Assembly: GCF_900105175.1 (NCBI RefSeq)
Contig: NZ_LT629771.1
Location: 6,964,622 to 7,028,621, forward strand
Direction of reading: 5' to 3'
Length of the DNA stretch: 64,000 nt
Source of the DNA: Jiangella sp. DSM 45060
Lineage (GTDB): Bacteria; Actinomycetota; Actinomycetes; Jiangellales; Jiangellaceae
Shown here one piece after another: positions 33,547 to 42,600 of the stretch (the stretch's first letter is position 1; each line of letters starts with the position of its first letter). Under the pieces are notes generated by a model. It was not told where the DNA came from, searched no databases, and was given only the letters and a program-made list of their open reading frames with translations. A program made the translations under genes and the position numbers.

Positions 33547-34751
33547 GGCTGGTAGACGGCGTGAGCGAGCGCCTCGATGGTGCGCCCGGAGCGTGGGCCG
33601 AAGCTGAGCAGCACGGAGTCGGCCATGTCGACGACGCGGAGCTTCTCGCCGGCCGGCGTCTGCGCGACGCCCGGGAGCCGGAGCATGCCGTCGACGCCGC
33701 CGATGGATTCCAGGCCCTTGGTCATCATGATGATGACGTCGGGGGCGGCCTCGATCAGCGCCTCGGACGTGATCTGCGTGAACGGCCGGTCCAGCCCGAT
33801 GTCGGTGCCGACGTCGACGGCTCCGATGGCGCGGATCATCGCGTCGGCGCCGGACCCCGGCCCGGCCAGCAGCTGCACCATGCCGCCGCGGGTGTAGAGG
33901 AACGCGATGCGCAGCGGGTCGGCGCCGGCCGGGGCGAGCGCGAGCGCGTCGGCGATCTCGCCGGACGTCCGCTCGACCAGCCGCTCGCCCTCGTCGGGGA
34001 CGCCGAGCGCGCCGGCGACGGCGCGGATCTGGCTCGGGATGCGGTCGAGGTCGCGGGCGTCGTCGAAGAAGATCACCGGGATGCCGGCGTCGCGCAACTG
34101 CTGCTGCACCTCGGGCGGGCCGACGCTGGCGTCGGTCAGGACGACGGTGGGGTCGAGGTCGAGGATCGCCTCGGCGTTGAGGTCGTGCCCGCCGGGCGTG
34201 ACCAGCGGCAGGGCGGCGGCCTGCGGGAACCCGGTGGACGCGTCGCGGCCGACGACGTGGTCGCCGAGGCCCAGGCTGAACACGATCTCGGCGAGCGTGC
34301 CGTAGAGGTCGACGGCGAGGATGCGGCTGGCGTCGTCGACGACCACCGTCTCGCCGTCGCACGACTCGACGGTGACGGGGAGCGCGGGGGCGGGGTCGTC
34401 GGCGACCGGCGTGACGGTCTGGTCGACCACTGCGGTGGACGGGCCGAGGATGGCCCGCGGGTCGCCGTCCCGGTCGCTGTCGTCTTCGTCCTCGGCCGTG
34501 GGGTCGTCGGCGTCGGTCGGGCGGGGCGGTAGCGGCTCACCGTCCGCGTCGACCGTCACGCCGAACCCGGGTACCGGTTCCTGACAAGCGTTGACGGGAT
34601 CGGCTGCGGGGTCCGCCGGGGTGCTCTGCGACGCGGACCGTGCGCCCGTCCCTCCATCCGCCGCGTCGTCCGCCGGAGCGACGCACGCCGCCGCTCCCAT
34701 GAGCAGGCCGACCGCCACGACGACGGCCGGCGCACGCCCCCATGCCCGCAC
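33543..34751 (-). CDS. hmuT: Heme-binding lipoprotein of the ABC importer
   Basis: From the GTG at 34751 the protein has 402 residues. It begins with RAWGRAPAVVVAVGLLMGAA and a lipobox-like AAAC, then a Pro/Asp/Glu-rich linker of about 90 residues. The periplasmic-binding (BtuF/HemT-type) fold follows: DLYGTLAEIVFSLGLGDHVV, GRDASTGFPQAA, EAILDLDPTVVLT, IRAIGAVDVG. Coryneform HmuT binds heme with a His and a Tyr in this fold; His in GDHVVGRD is a candidate. The start is uncertain, because the frame stays open through a 54-bp tandem repeat up to 35051. The linker is unusually long for HmuT. Confidence 0.85.
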   Translation of the reverse strand: MRAWGRAPAVVVAVGLLMGAAACVAPADDAADGGTGARSASQSTPADPAADPVNACQEPVPGFGVTVDADGEPLPPRPTDADDPTAEDEDDSDRDGDPRAILGPSTAVVDQTVTPVADDPAPALPVTVESCDGETVVVDDASRILAVDLYGTLAEIVFSLGLGDHVVGRDASTGFPQAAALPLVTPGGHDLNAEAILDLDPTVVLTDASVGPPEVQQQLRDAGIPVIFFDDARDLDRIPSQIRAVAGALGVPDEGERLVERTSGEIADALALAPAGADPLRIAFLYTRGGMVQLLAGPGSGADAMIRAIGAVDVGTDIGLDRPFTQITSEALIEAAPDVIIMMTKGLESIGGVDGMLRLPGVAQTPAGEKLRVVDMADSVLLSFGPRSGRTIEALAHAVYQP

Positions 34752-34870
34752 GTCAGCCGGTCCGCGCCACCTTCGCCGTACGTCGGCCGGCCGTATGTGC
34801 CCCCGCTCGTGGGCCGCCTGCTCCCACAGCTGCCCGTCAGCCGGTCGCAGGCGGCGGCGATCGTCAGCCA

Positions 34871-35032
34871 GCCGTGGGCGCCGTCGCTCGTCGGCCGGCC
34901 GCCCCACTCGCTGCTCGTCGGCCGGCCGTGGGCGCCGTCGCTCGTCGGCCAGCGGCCCCACTCGCTGCTCGTCGGCCGGCCGTGGGCGCCGTCGCTCGTC
35001 GGCCGGCCGCCCCACTCGCTGCTCGTCAGCCG
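34871..35032. repeat. 54-bp tandem repeat, three copies, between heme oxygenase and hmuT
   Basis: The unit starts GCCGTGGGCGCCGTCGCTCG at 34871, 34925 and 34979, with one or two differences per copy. It occupies most of the 301-bp gap 34752-35052. As 54 is a multiple of three, it yields an 18-residue peptide repeat in the hmuT frame, which is probably artefactual. Confidence 0.88.
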
Positions 35033-35052
35033 ACCGCCCCCACCGCCGCACG

Positions 35053-35742
35053 TCAGCCGGCCGCGGGCGTCGCCGGGTGCACCGCGCCGAGCTCGGCGAA
35101 GATCTCGGTGTTCAGCCCGTACGCCAGGACCACCTCGTCGATGACCCGCTCCCGCTCGTCGGGGTTCCACGGCGCCGCGTCGAGCCGAGCGCGGTAGGCG
35201 TCCTTGAACGGCCGCGGCTTCGGGATCTGCGCGAAGTGGTAGAACAGCACGCCCTCGCCGCCGAGCTGGAAGCCGTACGTTCGCGACACGATGGTCCCGA
35301 CGGCCAGCCCGCCGGAGAGGTCGCCGAGGTAGCGCGTGTAGTGATGCGCGACGAACCCGCCGGGCCACTGTGCCGTCTCGCGGATGCGGTCGGCGTAGCG
35401 GCGCGTCGCCGGCAGGGGCTCGAGGTCGTCGACGGCGTCGGCACTGCCGAGCAGGAACGCGAGGTCGCGTCGCAGCGACGGCACCCGGGTGAGCTCGTCG
35501 GTGACGAACGGCCCGGCGATCGGGTCGTCGCGCATGGCGGCGGCGACCGATTCCAGCGCCTCGTAGACGAACAGGTGCTGCGTGACCAACGCCGCATAAC
35601 CGGAGCGGCTGATGCGGCCCTCCATCAGCGCGTTGATGAACTCCGCGCCGTTGGCGACGTCGTGCAGGGGCCAGCTGCGCTCGCGCAGGGCCTGGGAGAA
35701 CGTTCGGGGCTCGGCCTCGGCCGGCGTTCGGGTGGTCGGCAC
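35053..35742 (-). CDS. hmuO: Biliverdin-producing heme oxygenase
   Basis: The protein has 229 residues from the GTG at 35742, preceded by GGAGGAG; an ATG 45 bases earlier lies close to the iron boxes and lacks a good site. His27, in PLHDVANGAEF, aligns with the proximal heme ligand of HmuO (H-x-x-A-x-x-x-x-F). The flexible distal helix is RYLGDLSGGLAVG. The enzyme opens the heme ring to release iron, CO and biliverdin. It heads the hmuO-hmuT-hmuU-hmuV operon, divergent from the surface heme proteins, under tandem DtxR-like boxes. Confidence 0.94.
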   Translation of the reverse strand: MPTTRTPAEAEPRTFSQALRERSWPLHDVANGAEFINALMEGRISRSGYAALVTQHLFVYEALESVAAAMRDDPIAGPFVTDELTRVPSLRRDLAFLLGSADAVDDLEPLPATRRYADRIRETAQWPGGFVAHHYTRYLGDLSGGLAVGTIVSRTYGFQLGGEGVLFYHFAQIPKPRPFKDAYRARLDAAPWNPDERERVIDEVVLAYGLNTEIFAELGAVHPATPAAG

Positions 35743-35788
35743 GGATGCTCCTCCGGGTCGGCACTGCGGATGAGACAAGTATTGCATC

Positions 35789-35807
35789 TTAGGTTTGCCT
35801 ACCCCAA
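35789..35807. promoter_or_regulatory. DtxR/IdeR-like iron box 1 in the heme locus
   Basis: TTAGGTTTGCCTACCCCAA matches the iron-box consensus at about 15 of 19 positions. It lies 46 bp upstream of the heme oxygenase start. It is the better of two adjacent boxes in the divergent promoter region. Confidence 0.75.
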
Positions 35808-35808
35808 T

Positions 35809-35827
35809 GTAGGTATGCCTTACCTAT
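35809..35827. promoter_or_regulatory. DtxR/IdeR-like iron box 2 in the heme locus
   Basis: GTAGGTATGCCTTACCTAT matches the consensus at about 13 of 19 positions and is itself a near-palindrome around ATGCCTTA. Box centres are 20 bp apart, roughly two helical turns, suiting cooperative dimer binding. It lies 56 bp before the surface-protein ATG. Confidence 0.7.
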
Positions 35828-35883
35828 ACCGATATCGTGCCTCATCAATCCGCAGAACCCGACATCAGGTTGAAGGGTGGGAC

Positions 35884-36663
35884 ATGTCGAACGTTTCCCG
35901 ACGGCGCTCACGTCGCCGTCGACTCGCGACGGCACTGGGGGTGGTCCTGGCGACGGGCGGCTCGTTGAGCCTCGCCGGGACCGCGGCGGCCGCATCCGCC
36001 ACGGGCCCGGAAGGCCAGACGATCACCGTTTCCAAGGTCGACGGACTCGACCCGGCCGGTGAGACGATCACCGTCCACGGCGAGGGCTACGACCTCACCA
36101 AGGGCATCTACGTCGTGGTGTGTGTCAACAACGGCGCAGGTCAGCAGCCCACTCCGTGCCTCGGCGGCGCCGACATGGAAGGCGGCGGCGGTGCCTCGGC
36201 GTGGATCTCGTCGAACCCGCCGTCCTACGGCGAGGGCCTGGCGACGCCGTTCGAGGAGGTCGGCGGCAAGGGCTCGTTCGACGTCCAACTGAGCGTCGCC
36301 GCGGGTGACGAGTTCACCGATTGCCTCGACCCGGCCCAGGCGCCCAACGGCTGCGTCGTCGGCACCCGCGCCGACCACACCCGCACGGCCGACCGCAGCG
36401 CCGACGTGCTGCTGCCGATCACCTTCGCCAGCGCGGGCAGCGGCGCCGATGGCGGTGGCGCGTCCGGGACCGACGCCGACACGCCGTCGCCGTCGTCGAC
36501 CACGACGGCCGCCGCGGGCGCCGGGGCCGGCGGCGCGTCCGACCTGGCCCAGACGGGTGCCTCGATCATGCCGGCCGCGCTGGCCGGACTGGCCCTGCTC
36601 GGCGGTGGAGCGGCCGCAGTCGCCGTTCGCCGTCGTCGTACCGAGGAGACGAACCGACCGTGA
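35884..36663 (+). CDS. Sortase-anchored heme-locus surface protein
   Basis: The protein has 259 residues with AAGGG before the ATG. It has a twin-basic signal peptide with an LATALGVVLATGGSLSLAG core ending near AAAASA. An extracellular beta domain of about 150 residues follows (TITVSKVDGLDPAGETITVH, GIYVVVCVNNGAG, a CLGG and DCLDPAQAP cysteine pair). After a Ser/Thr/Ala linker come the sorting signal LAQTG, a hydrophobic helix and RRRR. LAxTG is the class E sortase motif of actinobacteria. The same beta domain occurs near the C-terminus of the next protein, and the genes overlap by GTGA. A role in heme capture or relay is inferred. Confidence 0.85.
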   Translation: MSNVSRRRSRRRRLATALGVVLATGGSLSLAGTAAAASATGPEGQTITVSKVDGLDPAGETITVHGEGYDLTKGIYVVVCVNNGAGQQPTPCLGGADMEGGGGASAWISSNPPSYGEGLATPFEEVGGKGSFDVQLSVAAGDEFTDCLDPAQAPNGCVVGTRADHTRTADRSADVLLPITFASAGSGADGGGASGTDADTPSPSSTTTAAAGAGAGGASDLAQTGASIMPAALAGLALLGGGAAAVAVRRRRTEETNRP

Positions 36664-39600
36664 GGACCACATCGTTCAGACCGGTCGTGGCGACGCTGCT
36701 CGCCGCCGCGCTCGGGACCGGCACGCTGGTCGCCGGCACCGCACCCGCAGCCCTTGCGGCGCCCGCCCCCACGGCTGAGACCGCAACGGCGGCCGACGTC
36801 GCCAGCGGCAGCCTCGACTGGGGCGTCAAGGCGTCGTTCCGGAACTACATCACCGGCCCGATCGCGCACGGCTCCATCGAGGTGCGCGACCCCGCCACGC
36901 CCAACGAGGACGGCACGTTCCGGTTCGCCGACGCGACCGGCACCGCGGACCCCGGCACCGACCCCGGCGCCGGCACGGCCGACCTGTCCTTCGCCGGCGA
37001 GGTCTACTTCGCCGGTCACGACATGGGCGCCGGCCCGCTGCTCGAGCTGACCGTGACCGACCCGCGGGTGGCCGTGACGTCCGCGACCGAGGGCCTGCTG
37101 GTGGCCGACGTGGTCAGCAAGTCGCTGGACTCCGGTGAGCTGGTCACCTACGACGACGTCGAACTGGCGGACCTCGACCTCACCGACCACCCGCTGACGT
37201 TCGACGGCGACACGGTGTCGGCGACGGGCGTTCCGGCGACGTTGACCGCGGCCGGCGTGCCGGCGTTCGCGAACTTCTACACCGCCGGCACCGCCCTCGA
37301 CCCCGTCACCTTCACCGCCACCCTGGAAGCAACGGCGCCGGGCTGGGAGCCGTCGATCGAGGTGTTCGCGGCCGACGGGACCACCCCGGTAGCGGATGCC
37401 GACCTCACCTACGGCGACACCGTCGTCGTGCGCGGCAGCGGGTTCGACCCCGAGGGCAACGTCGCGCCCGAAGGCAACCGCCCGCCGATCCCGGCCGGCG
37501 TTCCCGCCGGCGCGTACGTCGTCTTCGGCAAGTTCGCCGACCAGTGGCGCCCCTCGACCGGCGCGCCGTCGGCCAGCCGCGTCGTGGGCGCCCAGCAGTG
37601 GGCGCTGGCGCAGAGCGCGCTCGACCAGGTGCCGGCGCAGTACCAGGACGCGATCCGCGCACAGTGGGTCGAGCTCGCGGCCGACGGCACGTTCACCGCC
37701 GAGCTGACGCTGGCCAAGCCGACCGACCGCAGCACCGGCGAGCCGGTCGAGTGGCCGGAGACCGGCACGCTCGGCGTCTACACCTACGCCGCCGGCGGCA
37801 CGACCAACGCCGATCAGGAGCTGGGCGTCCCGCTGACCGTCGCCGAGGAGCCCGACCCGGACCCCGAGCCGGTCGTGGTGACCGACGCCACCTTCGAGTG
37901 GGGCATCAACCTGGTCTCGCAGTACGGTTCGCCGGCCGGTGGCTGCAGCTTCTTCGTCGCCGGTATCGCCGACGGCACCGAGGCCAGCTACAAGACGCAG
38001 GACGGTGATGTCTACCTGCTCAAGCGGCTGGCCGACGGCCGCGCCACCCAGGTGACCGCCGAGAACCGCTGCCTCCCGCTCGTCGACGACAAGATCAACC
38101 AGCGTGCGCTGTTCACCGGCGGCGCCGGCGAACTGGACGCGACCGGCGCCGGCAGCATCGCCTGGACCGGCGCGTTCACGATCTACTCCTACGGCGGCAT
38201 GGTGCCGTGGTACGTCAAGGACCCGGTGCTGACGATCGACGGCGCGGGCAACGGCGCCATCACCGCGGAGGTCGGCGGCTTCGCGTCGTCGATGGAGGAC
38301 CCGACGGTCAAGGAACCGCTCGACCCCGAGCAGGACGTGACCATCCTGGAGCTGTCGGGCGTCGCGATCGAGGACGGTGTCGTCTCCGGCACGCCGGTCT
38401 ATCGCGGCGTCGACTACTTCCCGCTGAACGACCCGACGGACCCGGAATCGGGCCGGCGTGAGACGTCGGCGATCCCGGACGAGGCGAAGGCGGCCAACCC
38501 GGACTGGGGCTCGTGGCCGACCCCGATCGTCGACTTCCACTACCGCACCGGGCTGTCGTCGTACTGGCACAGCAGCGGGCTGAGCGCCGACCCGAACAAG
38601 CCGCCGCTGCCGGTGCTGCTCGACCTCGACGGCGGCGTGCCGGAGTTCGTCGACGTCGCCCCGATCACGATCAGCGGGCAGCCGCAGTGGGCGCAGGCCG
38701 TCACCGGCGAGGACGCCACGTTCAGCGTCGCCGCCGAGAGCGACGACGCCCTGACCTACCAGTGGCAGCGGCGCGCCCCGGGCGTGGCCGACTGGGTGGA
38801 CGTCGACGGCGGCACCGGCGCGACGCTGACGCTGCCGGCCGTGACGCCGGCCGACACCGGCACCTACGTCCGCGTGGTCGTCACCAACAGCACGACGTCG
38901 GCCACCTCGGAGGCGGCCGGGGTGCAGGTCCAGGACGCGGCGGCGCCGGAGGTGTGGTCGTCGCCTGCCGACGTCACCACGTTCGCGGGCTACCGGGCGC
39001 AGTTCGCCGCCGACATCGCCGGCTGGCCGCCGCCCGCGTACCAGTGGCAGACCAGCACCGACGGCGGCGCCACCTGGGGCGATCACGGCGAGGCGGGGAG
39101 CGCTAGCATCGTCGAGTTCACCGACGTGATCCCCGGTTTCGACGGTCTGTTGGTTCGCGCGGTCGGCAGCAACGGCCGCGGCGCCGACGTCGTCACCGAG
39201 GCCGCCGAGCTGACCGTGCTGCCGGCGCCGTCGGAGCCGACGCTGGTGTTCCCCGAGGGCGCCGAGTACGACCCCGCGGCGGAGCACCTGGTGGTCGAGG
39301 TTCTTGGTGGCGGCTACCCGGTGCCGACGAGCAACACGATCATGGCCGTCGTCGAGGCGGACGTCTGGGCCGGCCGTGGCGACACGTTCGACTACGAGAA
39401 CGAGGCGGTCGCGTGGTCGCACCTGCACTCGATCAACTTCACCGACGGGTTCGTGAGGCCCGCCCTGTATCTGGGGACGGGGCTGATCGACGCGGCGAAG
39501 GACTACGTCTTCGTCACGTTCAGCGCCACAGCGGGTGACCGGAGCCACGACGCCGAGGTGGCGATCCCCTTCGCCTCGGGGGAACCCACCTGGGAGCCGT

Positions 39601-42600
39601 CGATCGAGGTGTTCGCCGCCGACGGCGTGACCCCGGTGGCCGACGCCGAGCTGAGCTACGGCGACACCGTTGTCGTGCGCGGCAGCGGGTTCGACCCCGA
39701 GGGCAACGTCGCGCCCGAGGGCAACCGTCCGCCGATCCCGGCCGGCGTTCCCGCCGGCGCGTACGTGGTGTTCGGCGCGTTCGCCGACCAGTGGCGGCCG
39801 TCCGAGGGCGCACCGTCGTCGGCGCGCACCGTGGGCGCCCAGAAGTGGGCGCTGGCGCAGGCCGCGCTGGACCAGGTACCGGCGCAGTATCAGGACGCGA
39901 TCAAGGCGCAGTGGGTCGAGATCGCGGCCGACGGCACGTTCACCGCTGAGCTGACGCTGGCCAAGCCGACGGATCGCACGACCGGCGAGCCGGTCGAGTG
40001 GCCGGCGGACACCACGCCAGGCGTGTACACCTACGCGGCGGGCGGCACGACGAACGCGGACCAGGAACTGGCCGTGCCGCTCACCGTCGCCGACGACGAG
40101 CCGGCCGCGCCCGCGCTCACGCTGTCGGCGTCGACCGGCCTGGACAACGCCGGCACGAACGTCATCGGCGTGACCGGCAGCGGATTCGACCCGCAGACGG
40201 CGATCGAGGTGGTACAGGCGGTCCGGGTGGAGGGCGCGGATCCGTCGACGTGGCCGAAGGCGATCGGCTCGGCCCGCGTGATGACGACGGCCGATGGCGA
40301 GTTCCTCGCGCCGGTGTCGCTCACCGCCGTGACCTCGCGGTTCGTCCCGGATGGCAGCGGCGACATCTACGACTGCCAGGTCGTGGAGTGCGTCGTGCTC
40401 GCCTATGACTTCGGTGACCCGGCCGACCGGACCCAGGACACCTGGGCCCCGATCGCGTTCGACGACGCCGAGCGGCCCGCGCCGTCGGTGACGCTGGACG
40501 CTGCCGAGTTCCCGGCCGAGGGCGGTTCGACCTACGTGCACGGCACCGGCTTCGTCGCCGGTGACCACCTGCTGGTCGTGCAGACCAGCGCGCTGGGCAC
40601 GGCGAGCGACCCGCGCGAGCTGCCGCGCAACCCGGCCGGCACCAGCCAGCTGGTTCCCGGCGAGGGCGACGGTGCGTGGAGCCTGAAGCTCGACGGCCTC
40701 GCGCCGACCTTCACGACGGACGACGGCGCGACGGTCGACTGCCGCGAGGTGGAGTGCGCCGTGGCGGTGTTCCCGAGCCGCCGCGCCGACCTCGACCAGA
40801 GCGTCTTCGTGCCGATCACGTTCGCCGACGAAGAGCCGCCGACGGGCGCCGGCACCCTCGACTGGGGCGTCAAGGCGTCGTTCCGGAACTACATCACCGG
40901 TCCGATCGCGCACGGGTCGATCGAGGTGCGCGACCCGGCGACGCGGAACGAGGACGGCACGTTCCGGTTCGCCGACGGCACCGGCACCGGGACCGCGGAG
41001 GAGGCCGAGCTGACGTTCGCCGGTGAGGTCTACTTCTCCGGTCACGACGCCGGGTCGGGCCCGCTGCTGGAGCTGACCGTCACCGACCCACGGGTCGTCG
41101 TCGCGTCCGCGACCGACGGCGTTCTGGTGGCCGACGTGGTGAGCAAGTCGCTGGAGTCCGGCGAGCTGGTGACCTACGACGACGTCGAGTTCGCGACGCT
41201 GGACTTCACCGACCACCCGATCACCGTGACCGACGGGGTCGCGACGGCGTCCGGAGTGCCGGCGGCGTTGACGGCGGCCGGCGCCGAGGCGTTCGCCGGG
41301 TTCTACGCCGCGGGCACCGAGCTGGACTCCGTCACGTTCAGCGTGACGCTGGAGGACGAGCCGCCGACTCCGACACCGACGGTCGTCGTGTCCGAGGTGA
41401 CGGATCTCGACCCGTACGCCGACCAGATCACCGTCACCGGGTCGGGGTTCACCCCCGCCGACCTGGCCGGCGGCCTGCGCGTCGGTGTCGGCGTGGTGAC
41501 GGGCGACGGCAGCGTGCCGGCGCTGGACCCCGTCGAGACCGTTACGTTCCAGCCGGTCAGCGGCCTGCTGTCGTTCGGCCGCGCGGCGCTCGGCGCGTTC
41601 GAGGTGACGCTGACGACCGGCACGGTCGAGCCGGGCACGACGCTGGCGGTGCACACGTCGCCGGTCGACCCTGCGGCCGACCCCGCGTACACGACGCAGA
41701 CGCCCATCGCGTTCGCCGACGTCCGCACCCCGCAGCTCACCGTCACTCCGACGGAGGAGCTGTCGGTCGGGACCGAGGTGCGGATCGAGGGCACCGGGTT
41801 CGCGCCGAACCGCCGGATCTCGCTGGCGATCACCGCCAACGCCGAGCAGGACCCCGAGTACGGCTGGCCGACCGGCTGGCTGCAGCACGAGGTCGTGCAG
41901 GCCGATGCGTCGGGCGCGCTCTCGCGGACGCTGACGCTGGCCGGCACCGTGACCGGCAGCGGAGTGGACTGCGCCGAGACGGCGTGCTTCGTGGCGAGCT
42001 TCAGCTCGGCGCAGGCGTCCGACGCGACGCCGGTCGACTATCGCGCCGACCGCAGCCAGGACGTGGTGGTGCCGGTGACGTTCGCGACCGACCCCGGCCC
42101 CGAGCCGGAGCCGCCGGCCGTCACCGCCGACCCGGACCCCGTTGTGCAGGGCGAGGAGGTGACCTTCACCGGTACCGGGTTCGCGCCCGGCGCCTCGGTG
42201 ACGGCCGTCGTCGACCGCGGCACGACGCCGCCGGGTGGCACCGGCACGCTGGACTGGGGTGTCAAGGCGTCGTTCCGGAGCTACATCACGGGGCCGATCG
42301 CGCACGGGTCCATCGAGGTGCGCGACCCGGCGACGGAGAACGACGACGGTACCTTCCGCTTCGGCGAGGGCACCGGCGACGCGACCGCGTTGGCGTTCGC
42401 CGGCGAGGTGTACTTCTCCGGTCACGACATGGGCGCCGGCCCGCTGCTCGAGCTGACCGTCACCGACCCACGGGTCACGGTGGCGTCGTCGACGCAGGGC
42501 ATGCTGGTGGCCGACGTGGTGAGCAAGTCGCTGGACTCCGGTGAGCTGGTGACCTACGACGACGTCGAGCTGGCGACGCTGGACTTCACCGACCATCCGG

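Noticed and set aside
34752..35051. N-terminal 100-residue repeat extension of HmuT
   Set aside because: It would precede a lipoprotein signal peptide and comes entirely from a 54-bp DNA repeat; kept as an open question in the findings, not as coding sequence.
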